Shown here in pieces: positions 11,286 through 23,828 of a stretch of 64,000 bases of DNA. Under the pieces are notes generated by a model. It ran no database searches, was not told the DNA's origin, and worked only from the letters and a program-made list of their open reading frames with translations. The stretch covers positions 3,269,501-3,333,500 of the forward strand of contig NC_091866.1 in assembly GCF_019399895.1 (NCBI RefSeq). Reading direction: 5' to 3'. This DNA is from Cardiocondyla obscurior. Its lineage: Eukaryota > Arthropoda > Insecta > Hymenoptera > Formicidae. How positions within the stretch are numbered: position 1 is the first letter of the stretch; each line of letters begins with the position of its first letter. The position numbers and the translations under genes were made by a program.

Positions 11286-12092
11286 TCATCCGGCGCAGCA
11301 AAGTGCAACTAAAATATTTTTTTCCGACACGGCCGATGAAGATTCGTAGGGCAAATCAGGTTGCCGACATACATTTGTAATTCCGAAAGCAAATTTATTC
11401 CTTTTGCTCACGTTGGAACGGAACTGGCTGGATGTCTCGGAAATTAAAATTCGCTTTATTGTCTTAATTGCATGTGGCGGCACAAAAGTAATTATTACGA
11501 CCAATGATAAGACGCTCGGACCTGCAAATAGTTTATGGCAATAAATAAAAAAAAGTTTAGTTTGCCTCGTGATGATGCTATGCCAGAAATGATACTTTAC
11601 GAGACATTAATCGACACGAAGCCTCTCGAGAAATTAAGGGCACATGTCACGGCTGTAACTGTCTGGCGTTAACGATAATCGCTGTCTTTTACTGATCTCA
11701 CACAAATATAGATCTTATCAAAAATTTATTAGCGATTATACGCTTCGCGTCAAACGGTGATCATCAAATACCAGCCGTCACGGATCATACAATCCAGGTC
11801 CCGAGGGTTTTGGGTACATCCGTTAACTTACTTACATGCGTACGCCAAGCTGAATAAAATACTGGTTTCACGACCCCAGTGTAAAATATTACATTTATTC
11901 ATAAGTGGGTCATTTTGATCGAAGGGACTGTTACATTTATTACCGAATTTAGTACAAACAGGTTCGATTTGAGGAACTCGTACACACGCAACTCTGTACA
12001 AATCTCTTGAGCAACAATATAGGGTAAGCAAATTATCAATTTTTTTTTGTTTCTCATAGAGCAATTCGCATATACATGAACGGTATAATTTC
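11286..12092 (-). CDS. Tentative Cys-rich protein, last two exons (5' part not found)
   Basis: Two open blocks on the minus strand join in phase. Exon 11836-12092 has acceptor TTATTTTTCAG and a strong donor GTAAGTAAG. Exon 11286-11521 has acceptor TATTTGCAG and ends in TGA. The first ends with one base of a codon and the second opens with two, so the frame continues (a TGT Cys at the junction). The ~163 visible codons contain about a dozen cysteines, many in the first exon, followed by a hydrophobic stretch (PSVLSLVVIITFVPP) that could be a membrane segment. I recognise no family. An upstream exon ending in phase 2 is needed, and none is certain. There is no clear polyadenylation signal just downstream, which weakens the call. 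Confidence 0.35.
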
Positions 12093-13154
12093 CTGAAAAA
12101 TAATTGAGAAATGATTAAGTTATTAATAAAAGAAACTTGTATTACAGGAATCGATATAATATTGGACTCAAGATACATGCCTTCGCCCTTAATATTAAAT
12201 TGCAAATTAATAAATTTGTGGTCGATTAATTTTTTATTCGACCACTCATTTATTTTGGCTCAATTGTGTGTTTGGCCAGAATGGAGTGTCCGTTCGCCGG
12301 CCAGGATTCGCACATGTGGGGGGAAATATGTACCGGTGAAGGAAGTTAATTCAGCGCGTTCGCGATAGTACCTTCGTGAACGAGTGCGACGATCCACCTC
12401 GATCGGACACGCGAGTTCTCCAACGTACGTACGACGTGGGTCCGTGCCGCGAGTAAAGAGACATCCGGACGTCGTGCACGCGATCTCGACCCGCGATATA
12501 CAAGACATGAATTGATTTATTTGAATCACCACGGCCGGCTGGACCCGCACATCCGCGTAACCGAACCGCCGCCCTGTGTTTCGGATAATCTCTCCCTTTC
12601 GTGTAAATGAATTGTAAATTGATCCGTTCGCCGACACCACTTGCCGTCTGTTTTCTTTCTCTCTCAAAAGAAACCTGATGCTTCTGTGTGCATGTCTTTG
12701 CAAATTATCTCATCCTAATTAACAGTTATTTAATTTTAAAATGATGTAACACTTTCTATCATACCACATCGTAACTTGTGCAACCGCATCTAATCTCCAG
12801 CATCGTATCCGGCTTTCTTTCGATCTCGTTGTCGTTCGAAAGTCGACGATGTGCTACGTTTAGCAGTATTAGAAAAATGTTTCAAAGTTGCCGCTGTGTT
12901 TTTATACTTAACAAGATACACGTGTGATTTGTTAAGCAGCATTTAACGCCCGGAAATGAAAATGTGCTGCGGCCGCGTTATCGATATTGCGAAGATTAGA
13001 AGATTTTCTAATAAATACGTAAGAGACTCTCATTGTATATGATATTACGACATGATAACGAGAAAAATAACGAGAGAACGCCGTTAATCGAGATTCTGAC
13101 TCCTGACGATTCCTTCTCCCGATAGATGCTAAAAGTCCGTAAAAGAGATTCGGT
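12093..13154. promoter_or_regulatory. GC/CpG-rich upstream region of the 13155 gene
   Basis: About 12280-12700 is clearly richer in CpG than its surroundings and is probably promoter and/or untranslated first exon for the plus-strand gene starting at 13155. A 147-codon open frame occurs here on the minus strand (12260-12703), but it is Arg-rich and looks like translated CpG-rich DNA. A first exon of the tentative minus-strand gene could also lie here. Confidence 0.4.
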
Positions 13155-14924
13155 ATGAATTTATCAAAGCCATCGCGGCTCACCGCGATAATGTCTTTGA
13201 TCATTGTTAACGCACGAGCCTGTGGCGCCGAAACGAGCGGCGAATATCTTCAGAAAGCGATGATCGAATTGCAAGAATTAAATATGCCGTCTAACAGTCT
13301 GACGATGTACGATCGGCTTTCGTCGATGAACCTGGGCTATCGACATGCAAATTATTACGATCACAGGCTCCAAGATAACAGATATCGCAAGATCAGCACC
13401 AACAACGTTCCTCAAGATGTGCAGAAGCCGATGGGTGTGCCTATCGAACATATGGACACGGCTCACTCGAGCGCGAATAATATAGCGCAATATTATGCGG
13501 TACGTGTAACTTAAACGAATTTCATTGCCGGAAAAGTAAAAAAAAAAAAAAAAAAAAACATATATTGAACTCTTTTTCTATGAAGAAACCTTTATCCAAT
13601 GCAAAGCCATGTGATTGGAAAACGTGATCTTAATTTAATAAATCCTGTTCTTTTTATCTGTGTTAATTTTCGAATGTATCTTCTCTAATTTTAATCCCTT
13701 TCTTTAATTCTTAATGTTTGACAATCTGAAAATTTAACAATTTTTTACATTACTATTTTATTTTAATTTGCAAAATATAAAATGGAATAATCATAATTTC
13801 TTTGTTAACTTAATTGGTCGGTAGGCAAATAATACGTTCAAATTTTTCAGGTGCGTGATCCTACCGCCGAGGCCAGCTATCCGAAGATGAAGCAGCCGGA
13901 GCCGCTGGCGTTTACGCGAGCGGAACTGGCCGCGTTATACAAAAAGGCCTTGGAAAAAGGGTCAGCGATCAGCGTGGCGTCGTTGACACAGGCTCTCAAT
14001 GCCGCAAACGGCAATGGCGACACGTCGCCCCAGGCTGGTCATCTGCAGCTACCGGTTAAACCGATGTATAACTACTACTTCTTTCCACTGAAGAGTTTCG
14101 CATCTGAGCTGCAAAGGGATCATCATCAGACCGCGGTAAGCGAAAGTCACAAGATCCGTTGCGCCGTCCGTTAGGTGCAAGTCATGGATTTTATTTTATT
14201 TTTATTTAGCAATCCGGTGTAACCAGATTTTGCTGAAGTATTTGATTTGTCAATGATTTTATTTCAAAACGTTGATGCATGGGATTGAATTGCGTGAGCT
14301 TGTGCAACACGAGCCGTTGCTCAGATGTTTATTAATAGATGTACGACGCGTAAAAAATCTTGAAAGTAAACTTTGAAAATATGTATTACAACGTGGACGC
14401 GAACTTTAGCATATTCTGCATTACATATTTTAGTTTTATTAAGAAATAATGATCACCGGTTACCGGCCTACTAAATAGATTTGGTACCACTTGACTCTCA
14501 TTAACTGGTTCTAACTGGTGCAAATTAAATTAAAAGATAATTAAATCTATTTAATATTTATAATAATTTGAACGAATAAGTCGCTGAAGCGATAAATAAA
14601 ATAAATTACGTATTTTACCTGTTAATTAATCTATGACTGATTAATTGAAAGAATGCAATTTATATTTTGCTTATTTTACAGATGGTTCCCATATACGCGG
14701 CTACAGAAACCACAGAAAGCACTCAGAAGCAGCTCATGAATCCGCTTTTCGTAGCAATTGGTACATTTATCAGTATGGCACTTCTGTTTATGATGGGTGT
14801 ACTTTTTCTACCGAAACTGCCTCATTTGGAACTTTTTAAGGCACGAGTAGCTGACAGCAACGACGATTTTTTGCGTTTAACGACTCTTGTGATGAATGCC
14901 ATAGATGGACGTAATCGTTGGTAG
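13155..14924 (+). CDS. Uncharacterised signal-peptide, single-pass membrane protein
   Basis: Three exons, 13155-13499, 13851-14135 and 14682-14924, join in phase 0 with clean GT/AG junctions, giving 290 aa. Residues ~1-25 (SRLTAIMSLIIVNARACG) resemble a signal peptide. Residues ~26-228 are polar, with a central PEPLAFTRAELAALYKKALE helix and a YNYYFFPLKSFASEL block. Residues ~232-253 (LFVAIGTFISMALLFMMGVLFLP) form a strong transmembrane helix. The tail after it is short and ends in a conserved-looking LTTLVMNAIDGRNRW. The predicted topology is type I, with a lumenal or extracellular N-terminal domain and a ~37-residue cytosolic tail. I recognise no family; it is probably an arthropod-restricted protein. 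A poly-A run (~13541) lies in intron 1. Confidence 0.7.
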
Positions 14925-15679
14925 AACTTCAACACAGCTAGCTGAGAGTATGTAATGTAAAATTAAAAGTGTCACATTTTTAGAAATTAAACTAAAAATT
15001 AAAAATATCTAGAAACACATATATTACATTGTGCATATTAATATAAGTGTATTATAAATATCACGATAGGAACTTTTACGCTATTATTAAATATGATAAG
15101 TATATCGAAGTATATCGAAAATTAAACTTGTTTCTCAATCAGTAAGGATTAATATAAAATAAGATTGGCATTAACGAAAGATAATAATATATTTATTTAA
15201 TGTAACATTATCATATATTATATACTTTTATTTTAAAAATGCAATAAATTTTTGTACATAAAGTTATATTAAACATGAAAATGATTAACTAAAAGTCAAC
15301 GAGAAGTATATGAGAAAATATTAAATAGTACTACGTGAGCCTACAGATGTGATGTGCTTTTTTTTTTACACGTTCTAGTAATAGAGTTCTAATAATATTA
15401 ATAAAGGAAGTAGAGATAATGCTCTTTGACTGCTCGGGGAATGTAGACATGTGTATATATGCATGGACGAAGTATATGGAAAACTTTCTACTTTGCAAGT
15501 ATACGTACCTATCCGTTTTTGGTGCATCCTTTGACTTTGTAATGCAAAAAAAATTCAAAACGTGCAAATCGCAGAGTCTGTATAGTATCAGAAGAACGGA
15601 AAGGAAGGCACACATCGGGACGTATCATGTTAAAATGTAATGTAATTCCGCCCCATATCTTCATTTAACTAGTTAATTA
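14925..15679. other. Convergent 3' region between the membrane-protein gene and the RabGAP
   Basis: AT-rich UTR-like DNA. An AATAAA near 15243 suits the plus-strand gene. Open frames at 15331-15640 on both strands overlap each other and lack coding character. Confidence 0.5.
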
Positions 15680-17191
15680 TCAGTCAGTTCGATTGGCAGT
15701 TTCCCTCTCCGCAGCTCTTCGTTTTAACATTTGCCTCTGATGCTCGTATTCAAAATCTTCTTCGCTTAAGTTCAACCTTTGAATCTATATTACATATATA
15801 ATATTTAATTGTAGATATAAATACTAATTAATTTATTTTATAATATTTAAATTTAAAATTATTTACCTGATAAACCAAGGTTTCTTCTTCCATGATATGT
15901 TGTGGTGGGTTTCTTAGAACTTGGAGGGTTTCGTATGTCGTTGGACAACGTTTGGTAAAGGAAGTACGACCTAGACTACCTTTCAATAGTACCAATCCAA
16001 CTTTAAAGATTACTTTCACACCCTCGCAGAGGAACATATCCCATACGCGCAAGATACTTTCCCACGGTAACGTACGAGTATAAACGCACAAGAACCATTC
16101 CGTCATATACAAGATTGGCTCCATTTTTTGTTTTTTCTAAAATAAAAAAATTATTTACTTAATTAAATCCTTATATATTATAACTAACGATTAATATATA
16201 AAAAACGACATTTAAAAACTGCTAATAATAAAAATTTATGTATATCTGTAAAATAAAATTTTCGTAAAACGCGTAATAAATATAGATGCATTAGAAGTTT
16301 GCATAAAGATATATTTGTACTAACTAAATGTTTGTACGCAGTGGGTGAGACTCTTTTCAGAAGAGCAAATAAGATGTCGCCATCACGCAGCAACGTTTCC
16401 ATGCCCTGGCTGTAATAGCCGACGAGATACTTATCACATATTGCAACAAGACACCAGAATGCCTGAACTGCGGGCATGTGCATAAGCAAAAATGCGGCGA
16501 TGGGCGCTTGAGCTTGGCAGTAACCTACTTTACTATTCAATATGGAATATGCTTTAAGGACTTGAAACAATTCCTGCTGTCCAGGTGCGTTTTCGACAAA
16601 CATCTCATGATGCGGAAACTGACGATGGAGATCTTTTTTTATGTCCTCTATATATTTAGGATCGCCTGGTCGTTTGATCAGTTCCTCATACAAATTTGGG
16701 TTCTCGTTCATTAAAAGCTGACCACCACACAAATTCAGCCAGGCGCGCAATCTTACGGAAGGTGGTATGCCCTTGCGACATCTCTCGCGAACCTTCGGGT
16801 AATTTGTCGTCATAAAACGACTCCAATTGTTTAACATCTGTATCCATTTCCTCTCCCTTCGCAGTATCACATCCGGTGGTATGGCCTGTTTCCTATTTCA
16901 CAAAGTTTTCACAGTCGAGTAAAATTTAATTTTATCGAAATATTATATAAGTATTGTTCGTTTTGTCTTTCGGGAGCACCCAGGGTGCGTTGGGCGCCCA
17001 AAGTGATTCCCAAAAGACAAAACGAACAATATTACAAACTACCTTTCGGGGCTGTATTGCGAACCGCCCAGAAATCCATGACGATCAGGCACAGTGGATA
17101 TCACAGAGCCTTGACATATACTACTAGCCTCTGACTCTGTCTCTCCATTCAATTCCTCTTCTTCATTCCGTGATACAACTGAGGCAGCCAT
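15680..17191 (-). CDS. wkd: TBC1D10/EPI64-type Rab GTPase-activating protein (whacked-like)
   Basis: Four exons, 17043-17191, 16325-16892, 15867-16136 and 15680-15784, join in phase, giving 363 aa. The ATG at 17191 has a good context (GCGATGG). The N-terminus has the DRxGFLGGSQYS motif of TBC1D10 proteins, then a TBC domain from ~88: RKGIPPSVRLRAW, the arginine finger in IKKDLHR (R140) and the glutamine finger in YCQAQ (Q176). Both catalytic residues are kept, followed by LLMHMPAVQAFWCLV, GYYSQGMETLLRDG and YMTEWFLC...LPWESILRVWDMFLCEG. It should stimulate Rab GTP hydrolysis; Drosophila Whacked acts with Rab35 in terminal tracheal tubes. It lacks the long tail of vertebrate EPI64. A palindromic repeat lies in intron 1. 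Confidence 0.88.
16952..17031. repeat. 80 bp palindrome in intron 1 of the RabGAP gene
   Basis: The arms TATTGTTCGTTTTGTCTTT (16952-16970) and its near-exact inverse (ending 17031) flank a GC-rich centre that itself contains the small palindromes GCACCCAGGGTGC and GGGCGCCC. The intron is only ~150 bp, so the element fills about half of it. It is probably a tiny MITE; as RNA it would form a stable hairpin close to the donor. Confidence 0.6.
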
Positions 17192-18645
17192 CGCATCTTT
17201 CTACTCTTCTAAAAAATATTTTTTGCAATATAAAAACAATATACGACACGATATTAAAGATATAAAAAAAACCAAAAATTTTATTTGTATTACTTAATAT
17301 GCAAGGAAAATAATTTCTTCTAAATTAATTCGATAAAAAAATAATACAAAAAAAATTGCAGTTATAATTACACATTATTTAATATGCAGCTCCTGATTAT
17401 TATCAAGCAACAAGTTTTTAATGCAGGAGGAAATAAAATAACACTCGCATATGTATTAGTGCTCCGAAAAAAATACGAGAGTTCACGTATACGTTCCAAA
17501 TATGTGTGGCACGTACGCTCCCGTGAAACGTTCCGACAGACAGCACAAGTAACACGTCGCCGCGGAGTTCCGTTATCCGATTATCTCGGCATTTATCGAA
17601 ATTTGCGCATGTAAAACAAACATTCGCGAGGGCTCGCGTTGTGTCACGTATTCTCGCGTTGCCTCATCGCGCATGTATGCATTTAAAACGCCTACCTCAC
17701 CGCCTAATTGACAGATCACGTTAATCACAAGTCCACGAACAGGCCAGCGCGAACCTCGAGCCCTATTTCCCGTTCCATGGCTCTCGTACCATGCAGGAAG
17801 CGTTGCGATAGTTTTCAACGCCCGCTCGTAGTAATTAATCGTGATACCTTTGCGTATCGAGCGGAGGAAGGACAGGGGGGGAAAAAGGGGACGAAACAAC
17901 ACTGGGGATACTTTATCCGACTTTTTGATAAACGAAAAACAAAAGCGGATTTATCGTGAGATTTAGCAGGCGAGCTCGACTGCGAAATTACGGGCACGGC
18001 GTTGGCAACGAACAATTACCGTGAATCCTTGCCAGATCTGACATTTCGAGACGTATCTATCACAGACGCACCACTCCACCTCGCTGTTGACGCTGTTGTA
18101 TATGTTGCACTTCATGGAGTTCACGGAAGAGTGGAGTTAGTAGAGCTAGTGCAGCGGGAGGGAGGGTCAAGATGGATTCACACGACCGCTGCAGAGTGCA
18201 GAGTGCAGACATTTTTGCACATTTTCGCCAGTGTAAATTATCCTTAATCTCAGTTTTGTTTATCTTCTATCCTATATTCTAATAATTAGGAAAACTGGTA
18301 TTTATTTTACGATTTTTGCATAAAAACGAAGATTTTTAAAGTAAAAAAATTATTACTTGCCTAGCTGATAACATTTTTCATGACTTCACTTTCAATAAAT
18401 ACGATGTGTCGATATTATAAATTTAATAACCTTAAAGTACGTCAAGTTTAACAATTAATTATTGTTTTTACACACACGAGCGATACTTTTTATGTTTCAA
18501 ACTTTTGTTTCTAAGCAAAAGTACATCGGTTGAGTATATTTTGATAAAAAAATTATGATGAGAAGCATTAACATTTATTTTATTATTTTTACTGTTTCAG
18601 AAATAAAAGAGTTAATGGAAAACTTAAGAGAAATTTGAATTAATT
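17192..18645. promoter_or_regulatory. Divergent region between the RabGAP and TAF1C
   Basis: The first 250 bp is AT-rich. About 17500-18000 and 18040-18200 are CpG-richer and promoter-like. An acceptor TACTGTTTCAG ends at 18600, 45 bp before the TAF1C ATG, so TAF1C probably has an untranslated first exon in this region. An ATG at 18172 (MDSHDRCRVQ...) could act as a short upstream ORF if that exon is transcribed; it is not in frame with TAF1C. Confidence 0.45.
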
Positions 18646-21600
18646 ATGAGTGAGACAGAATCGAAGGCATTTAAACGTGCTGAAAGCAATTTGTTGAATA
18701 AACTAAGTACTGAATTTCTCAAAAATTATCTACATCATGTAATGCCAGGTTACAATCTAAGCAAATCACCTTGTATTGAAGAATGGAATGAGGAGAGTGC
18801 TATAGGACTCTTTCAAGAGTTTCCATATAATTGTGACTTACCAAAGCCATTATTGCCACCAGCAACATTATCACGAACAGGTAATCATGATTTATATATT
18901 TTATGATTTTTTAAAAACTGTTTTAAAAGTTTTACAATAATTTTATTAGAATTTAATTAAATTCTATGATTATAAGTTTACTTAGAATATTTTTCTTTAA
19001 ATATTTTACAGTGCTTAGTGAAGAAGATCCAGCCCTGCAACTCCTTACAACAAAAAACCATTTAAAAGATGATATAAATAGGATAATAAATTATTATGAT
19101 AGACATAAAACAGGTAACATAAAAGATTAAATTATAACAAATTATAGCAATGTAAATTTTATATTAACTTAACAAAATGTATTTTTGATAGAATTTAATA
19201 AACTACATAAAAAAAGCATAAGGTGGAAAAGAGGTGGAAATGGATATAATGCAAATGTACCTAGATATATTGCAGATATAGCAGAATTACTTGACATGGA
19301 TCCAGATCCTTATTTTGAGGGGGTATGTTTAAATAAATATAAAAAAAATAACTAAGAAAATATTTAAATATTATATAAAGAATTAATAAAATATTTTTTT
19401 AGACATATAATTGGTACCATACTGGTGGGTCATTAAATTACACTCAATTAAATAACTTGGATGTACTTCTATTTCCATTTATGGGAGATTTAGGTAGCGT
19501 TTTAATATAAAATGTTTTATGGACATATGTAACAATTTGTATAGTTTTACATTTTAATTTTTTAAAAATATATTTTTTAGTGGCTGCACATATTACACCC
19601 ATGGAAAATTTTATATGGAAGCCATTGTTACAAAATTCAGCTAAAAGTAAATTGCATGATGTATTATATGAAATTAGACAAAATAAAATTGATGATACAT
19701 GTATGTATTAAAAATTTTTTTAATGTAAAATATGAATTTATATATTTTAGAAATTATTCTAATTAAATTATCATTTTTAGGTAGAATTTTAGGAAGGCAT
19801 AAAGGTCAATGTACTCTCTATACATTGTCAACTTCTGAGAGTCATTTATTGCTTAAGGAAATTCACACACAAGCCTCAAAAGTATCATATGTTAGTGCCG
19901 ACTTAAGTTTAACTGATGTAAATTATCATTGTACGTTAAATGTAGAAGGAATACTGTCTTTGTGGGACATAAATAATTCGTAAGTATTTATTTTTCTTAA
20001 TTTATATTATTAATTGATTTCTTCTATTTTTTTAATGTTATATTTTTTCAGAAACTATATTAGTAGTGGTTCTGTATTACAAAATAATGCAACTCACAGA
20101 CGTGATGGTTGGGGATGCGTAAGATTTCAAGAAACTGATCCAAATGTTTTAATTTATGTAGACAGATGTTGCTTACATTATCTTGATACCAGGGTAAAAA
20201 TAAAAACTAGTTTTTAATCTATTTTTAATACGCAATTACAAATTTGATAAATTTCTTATATTATTTTTTAAAATTATTTACTTAATAATAAGAATATCTT
20301 TGTTATTTATTATTTTTAATTATTATATTAATGTATTACTATATTTGTTTACAGATTGCGCTTAATCACGCATGTATCACACTGTGTCCGAAATTTAATT
20401 TAGAAAATTGTGAAAGTTTGTCAGTAGAAGCACCAAGTAGGTACAATTATCGTCGATATTTAGGCAGTTATCATTCCTTTTTGTTGTGCGATAATCGTTC
20501 CCCTACGCAATGTGTAGAACAAAAGTGGACGCATCAATTAAAAGATACGCCGTTATTGGCTGCTGTAACTAACAGGTTAATAATGTTAGATAAATTTTAA
20601 TAATATAATTAATTGCTACTAAAATTATATCATATATTAATTACAGCAATGACAAGGAAATAATTGTTCTGTCAACTCAGAAAGCAGGTGAAAACAGAAT
20701 AATTTTGAACACGTGGATGGACGAAGAAAAATCTCATTCTTTTAATTTACCTTTTACACCGCCATATATTGCAGAAACGTTAAATGAATCACAGTTGCAA
20801 GGAATGTGCTTAAATCCGTATTTACGAAGCAGATTTGAATTGTGTAACGCTGGCAGTACATTAATCACAAATGTACAGGCAGAAGGAACATTCTACTTTA
20901 CCCAAAATTCCATTGGTATAATTATATTTTATTATAAAATGTTTTAGTTTATATTAATACTGTAGGATATAATTCCAAATATGTAAATATATCGTTTTAT
21001 TTTATTATTTTCAGGTGATATATTTTACCAGTGTATATCACACGAAAATGCATTGGATAAATATTCTCCTATAAATGGTAAAGCTTGTTATGCATTAAGT
21101 ATATGGGAAAAAGCTTTGTTAACCCAACCTGAACCACTAGTACCCTTAACTCTTACTGATAAATGCAACATGCAATATATATATGACAGTAAGAAATTCA
21201 ATTTAATTGTTTTTTAATTAAATCTACTTTTATAGTATTAAATAATGCAATTTATAAAAATATTTTTACAGATTTGACAAATAAGACGTTCGAGTCTCGT
21301 TTAAAATCCACTGAAGAATATATAAATAATGATTTTGACCCATCTTGGAAACAATCATTAGCTCAGTTAGGATCATATATAGATTTATTAGCACCAGAAC
21401 TTCTTGCAGCTTGGGAAATACGTGAAGAAGTCTCAGTACCTGTAGGAGCGGGACCACATCAGAAAGTTTTGAATTGGTTGGAATCCTCGACTTCGAATCA
21501 TCCTGTGACGCAATCACAGGATGAGCCAGAGTATATACCTACTCCTATCAATACGCAAGATTTAGTTAGTGTGTCGCAAGAACAAAATCTTACGAACATT

Positions 21601-21681
21601 GAAGACAGCAATGTGTTACAAGAAATGTTATTACCAAAAGTTAAATTGGGGAAAACTCGTAAGAGAAAACGCGTTAAGTAA
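18646..21681 (+). CDS. TAF1C: TATA-box-binding protein-associated factor RNA Pol I subunit C (TAF1C)
   Basis: Eleven exons join in phase: 18646-18880, 19012-19113, 19192-19322, 19403-19493, 19581-19700, 19781-19979, 20052-20193, 20355-20575, 20647-20915, 21015-21188 and 21272-21681, giving 697 aa. The middle is beta-propeller-like, with features shared in order with human TAF1C as I recall it: a W-DF/RF-DPxVL-VDR-LD-TR-like strand (DGWGCVRFQETDPNVLIYVD), YLGSYHSFLLCDNR, KWTHQLKDTPLLAAV and GDIFYQ. The C-terminus is polar and ends in a basic KTRKRKRVK nuclear-localisation-like tail, as in TAF1C. As part of SL1/TIF-IB it would place TBP on the rDNA promoter for Pol I. Sequence similarity is weak outside these blocks, as is normal for this fast-evolving subunit. 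Confidence 0.75.
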
Positions 21682-21928
21682 TCTACATAATTACAGATTA
21701 ATAGAAATGTATTATTTAAATTTAACATTTTCGTACGTAATATATGTTGAAATTATGTAAAAACAATAATTTATGCTATAAATAAATTAATGTATTTTTT
21801 AACGATATTTTATTATAATAAAAATTAAACAATAATTATGATAAAATATTTTATGATGAAATGAGAGAATATGTTACGTTTTAAATAATATACACATTAA
21901 AAATTTCAACATAATTGGTTTATTTTGA
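21682..21928. other. Convergent 3' gap between TAF1C and TIM50
   Basis: A ~247 bp AT-rich gap with an AATAAA-type signal for TAF1C near 21779. The two 3' UTRs must nearly abut or overlap. Confidence 0.5.
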
Positions 21929-23828
21929 CTAGCGGTTCCGTAAGAAAGAAGGTTTCCAACTCGAAATAAGTACTTTGTTGCTGTCTTGTTGTTTGTTTTG
22001 TTCCTCTTCCATTTGCATCTATTAATAATTATTATAATTAAATTATCGATTGCATCTATTATTTTTCCTATTTTATGGAAACTTACCAAATATTTTCGTC
22101 GATTTTCTTTAAACATTTCCAACGGATTATCAAACTGTCTATAATAGTTCAATACATCTCGTACATCATTTACGTTCGATGTCAATATTGCTGTAGAAAA
22201 ATTAAATCAGTCAATAACGATTATAATTAAAAAATTTAAACTAAAAAGAAACAGAATTTCTAATATCGGTAATGCTGTATGAATTTTTTAAAGCGTATAA
22301 TTTTAAAGTTAATCTCACTTTTCAGGAATGCCGCTAAATCAAATAATGTAGTATCGTCATCGTTACCCGACCATCGAGGAAGTTTAAATGCATTTTCTGG
22401 ATGTAATTTTACGCTTTCTTCATTCCAATCGATAACAATAACCTATAATAAGAAATATTAGTAGTAACAAAAAATTTTCCAAAATATAAGAAATAATAAT
22501 TAAAATAATAATTACTCTACTAAGATCCCGATTGAGAGCTCCCAAATCTTTAACATGATGACCGTCTACAAAACGTGTTGCATCTCTAACTAATCTGTAC
22601 ATTATATAGCCATTTGGATCAAGTGCATCCAAAATAGGAAATACTGTCTATAATTAAAAAATTAATGAATATTTTCATTTAAATAAATTTTATTAAATAC
22701 TTAATATATTTTGTATTAACGAAAAATAAAAGATTAGTTATACCATTCCTTGTTCAGCTGTATAAATAACAATCTCAAATTGTGGTGGAGCAACTGCTTC
22801 TAAAAACTGGTCTACTCCAGGTCGCTTTTTAAATCTCCACCCAGTTTGGTACTACAGATAAAATATACTCATATATAAAATCAAGTGTTAAATAAACGCG
22901 TTAAATTTTTCATAAAGTACTAATTAAATATTTACTGTCCAATCTGGATGCACAAGGAGATCTGTCATCTCCAGAACAAGAGTATATGGAGGTTGAATAT
23001 ATGGATGTTTTAATGGATCAGGTAACAGCTTTTCCCTACTGGGTTCTTGTACCAGCTGTAAAATATCATATTATAATTATTTGGTAACATTTAAAAATAT
23101 ATTTACACATGCTAAATATATTTTTAAAGTTAAAAATTAATTATGAAAGCATCATACTCTTGTATAATAATTAAGCTCTCTCTTGACTCTCTTGTAGATT
23201 TGTTCAAAGAATGGTAAATTGGAAAATTCATCCTCAATGACATTCCCATGTTCGTCATAGTTAGGTCTTCCTAATTGATATACTAAATAAGTGAAGCCAA
23301 TACCCATGAACACACCAAATGCCGCAAAACCATAATTCATCATTCTCTTCGATCTTTCGCGGTTCGCCTTTTCTTCTTCTTCTTCCTTTTGCTGCTCATT
23401 CTGTTTTTTATGAGCTGCTGCCTCCTGACCTAACGATTCGGTTTCATTTATTGACGATTGTATGTTGGTTAAATTACTAGTAATTTTTGGGCGATCTGTT
23501 GCTAGAAACAAATACGAAAATTTAGATATAAAATAAGAATTTATTCGATATCTTTACACACATACAAAAGACGAGCTTCTTTAAGTAAAGCTAAGAAATA
23601 TTTATTGAAATTGCATGTGCAATGCGTATCGTATTTAATATTCTTTCTGAAAAAATAATAAATAAAAAATTAATAGCTTTTTTGTCAATATAAATTTCCA
23701 GTAAACGTCAATATTAATTTTCGTTGACAGCACGTGCATCCGTGATTGAGAAATAATTGCAAGAAAAGTAGGAGTCTCACGCTTTCGTGTAGAGGTTAGA
23801 ATGCATACCTTCGATGCTGTAACGACAT
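21929..23828 (-). CDS. Tim50: Mitochondrial import inner membrane translocase subunit TIM50
   Basis: Nine exons join in phase: 23809-23828, 23558-23646, 23158-23501, 22936-23055, 22744-22851, 22516-22647, 22319-22442, 22087-22190 and 21929-22018, giving 376 aa. The first exon encodes only MSLQHR plus part of the next codon. The N-terminus is basic and Ser/Cys-rich, like a mitochondrial presequence. A charged coiled stretch ([14 protein letters not shown]) precedes one transmembrane helix at ~93-111. The C-terminal FCP1-like domain carries [53 protein letters not shown] and [13 protein letters not shown], all diagnostic of TIM50. The catalytic DxDx(T/V) motif is degenerate here (EMTDLL), as in other TIM50s. 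It receives presequences from the TOM complex and guards the TIM23 channel. Confidence 0.93.

Noticed and set aside
12260..12703. 147-codon minus-strand open frame
   Set aside because: Arg-rich, no homology recognised, lies in a CpG-rich promoter-like stretch, no in-phase donor for the downstream Cys-rich exon.
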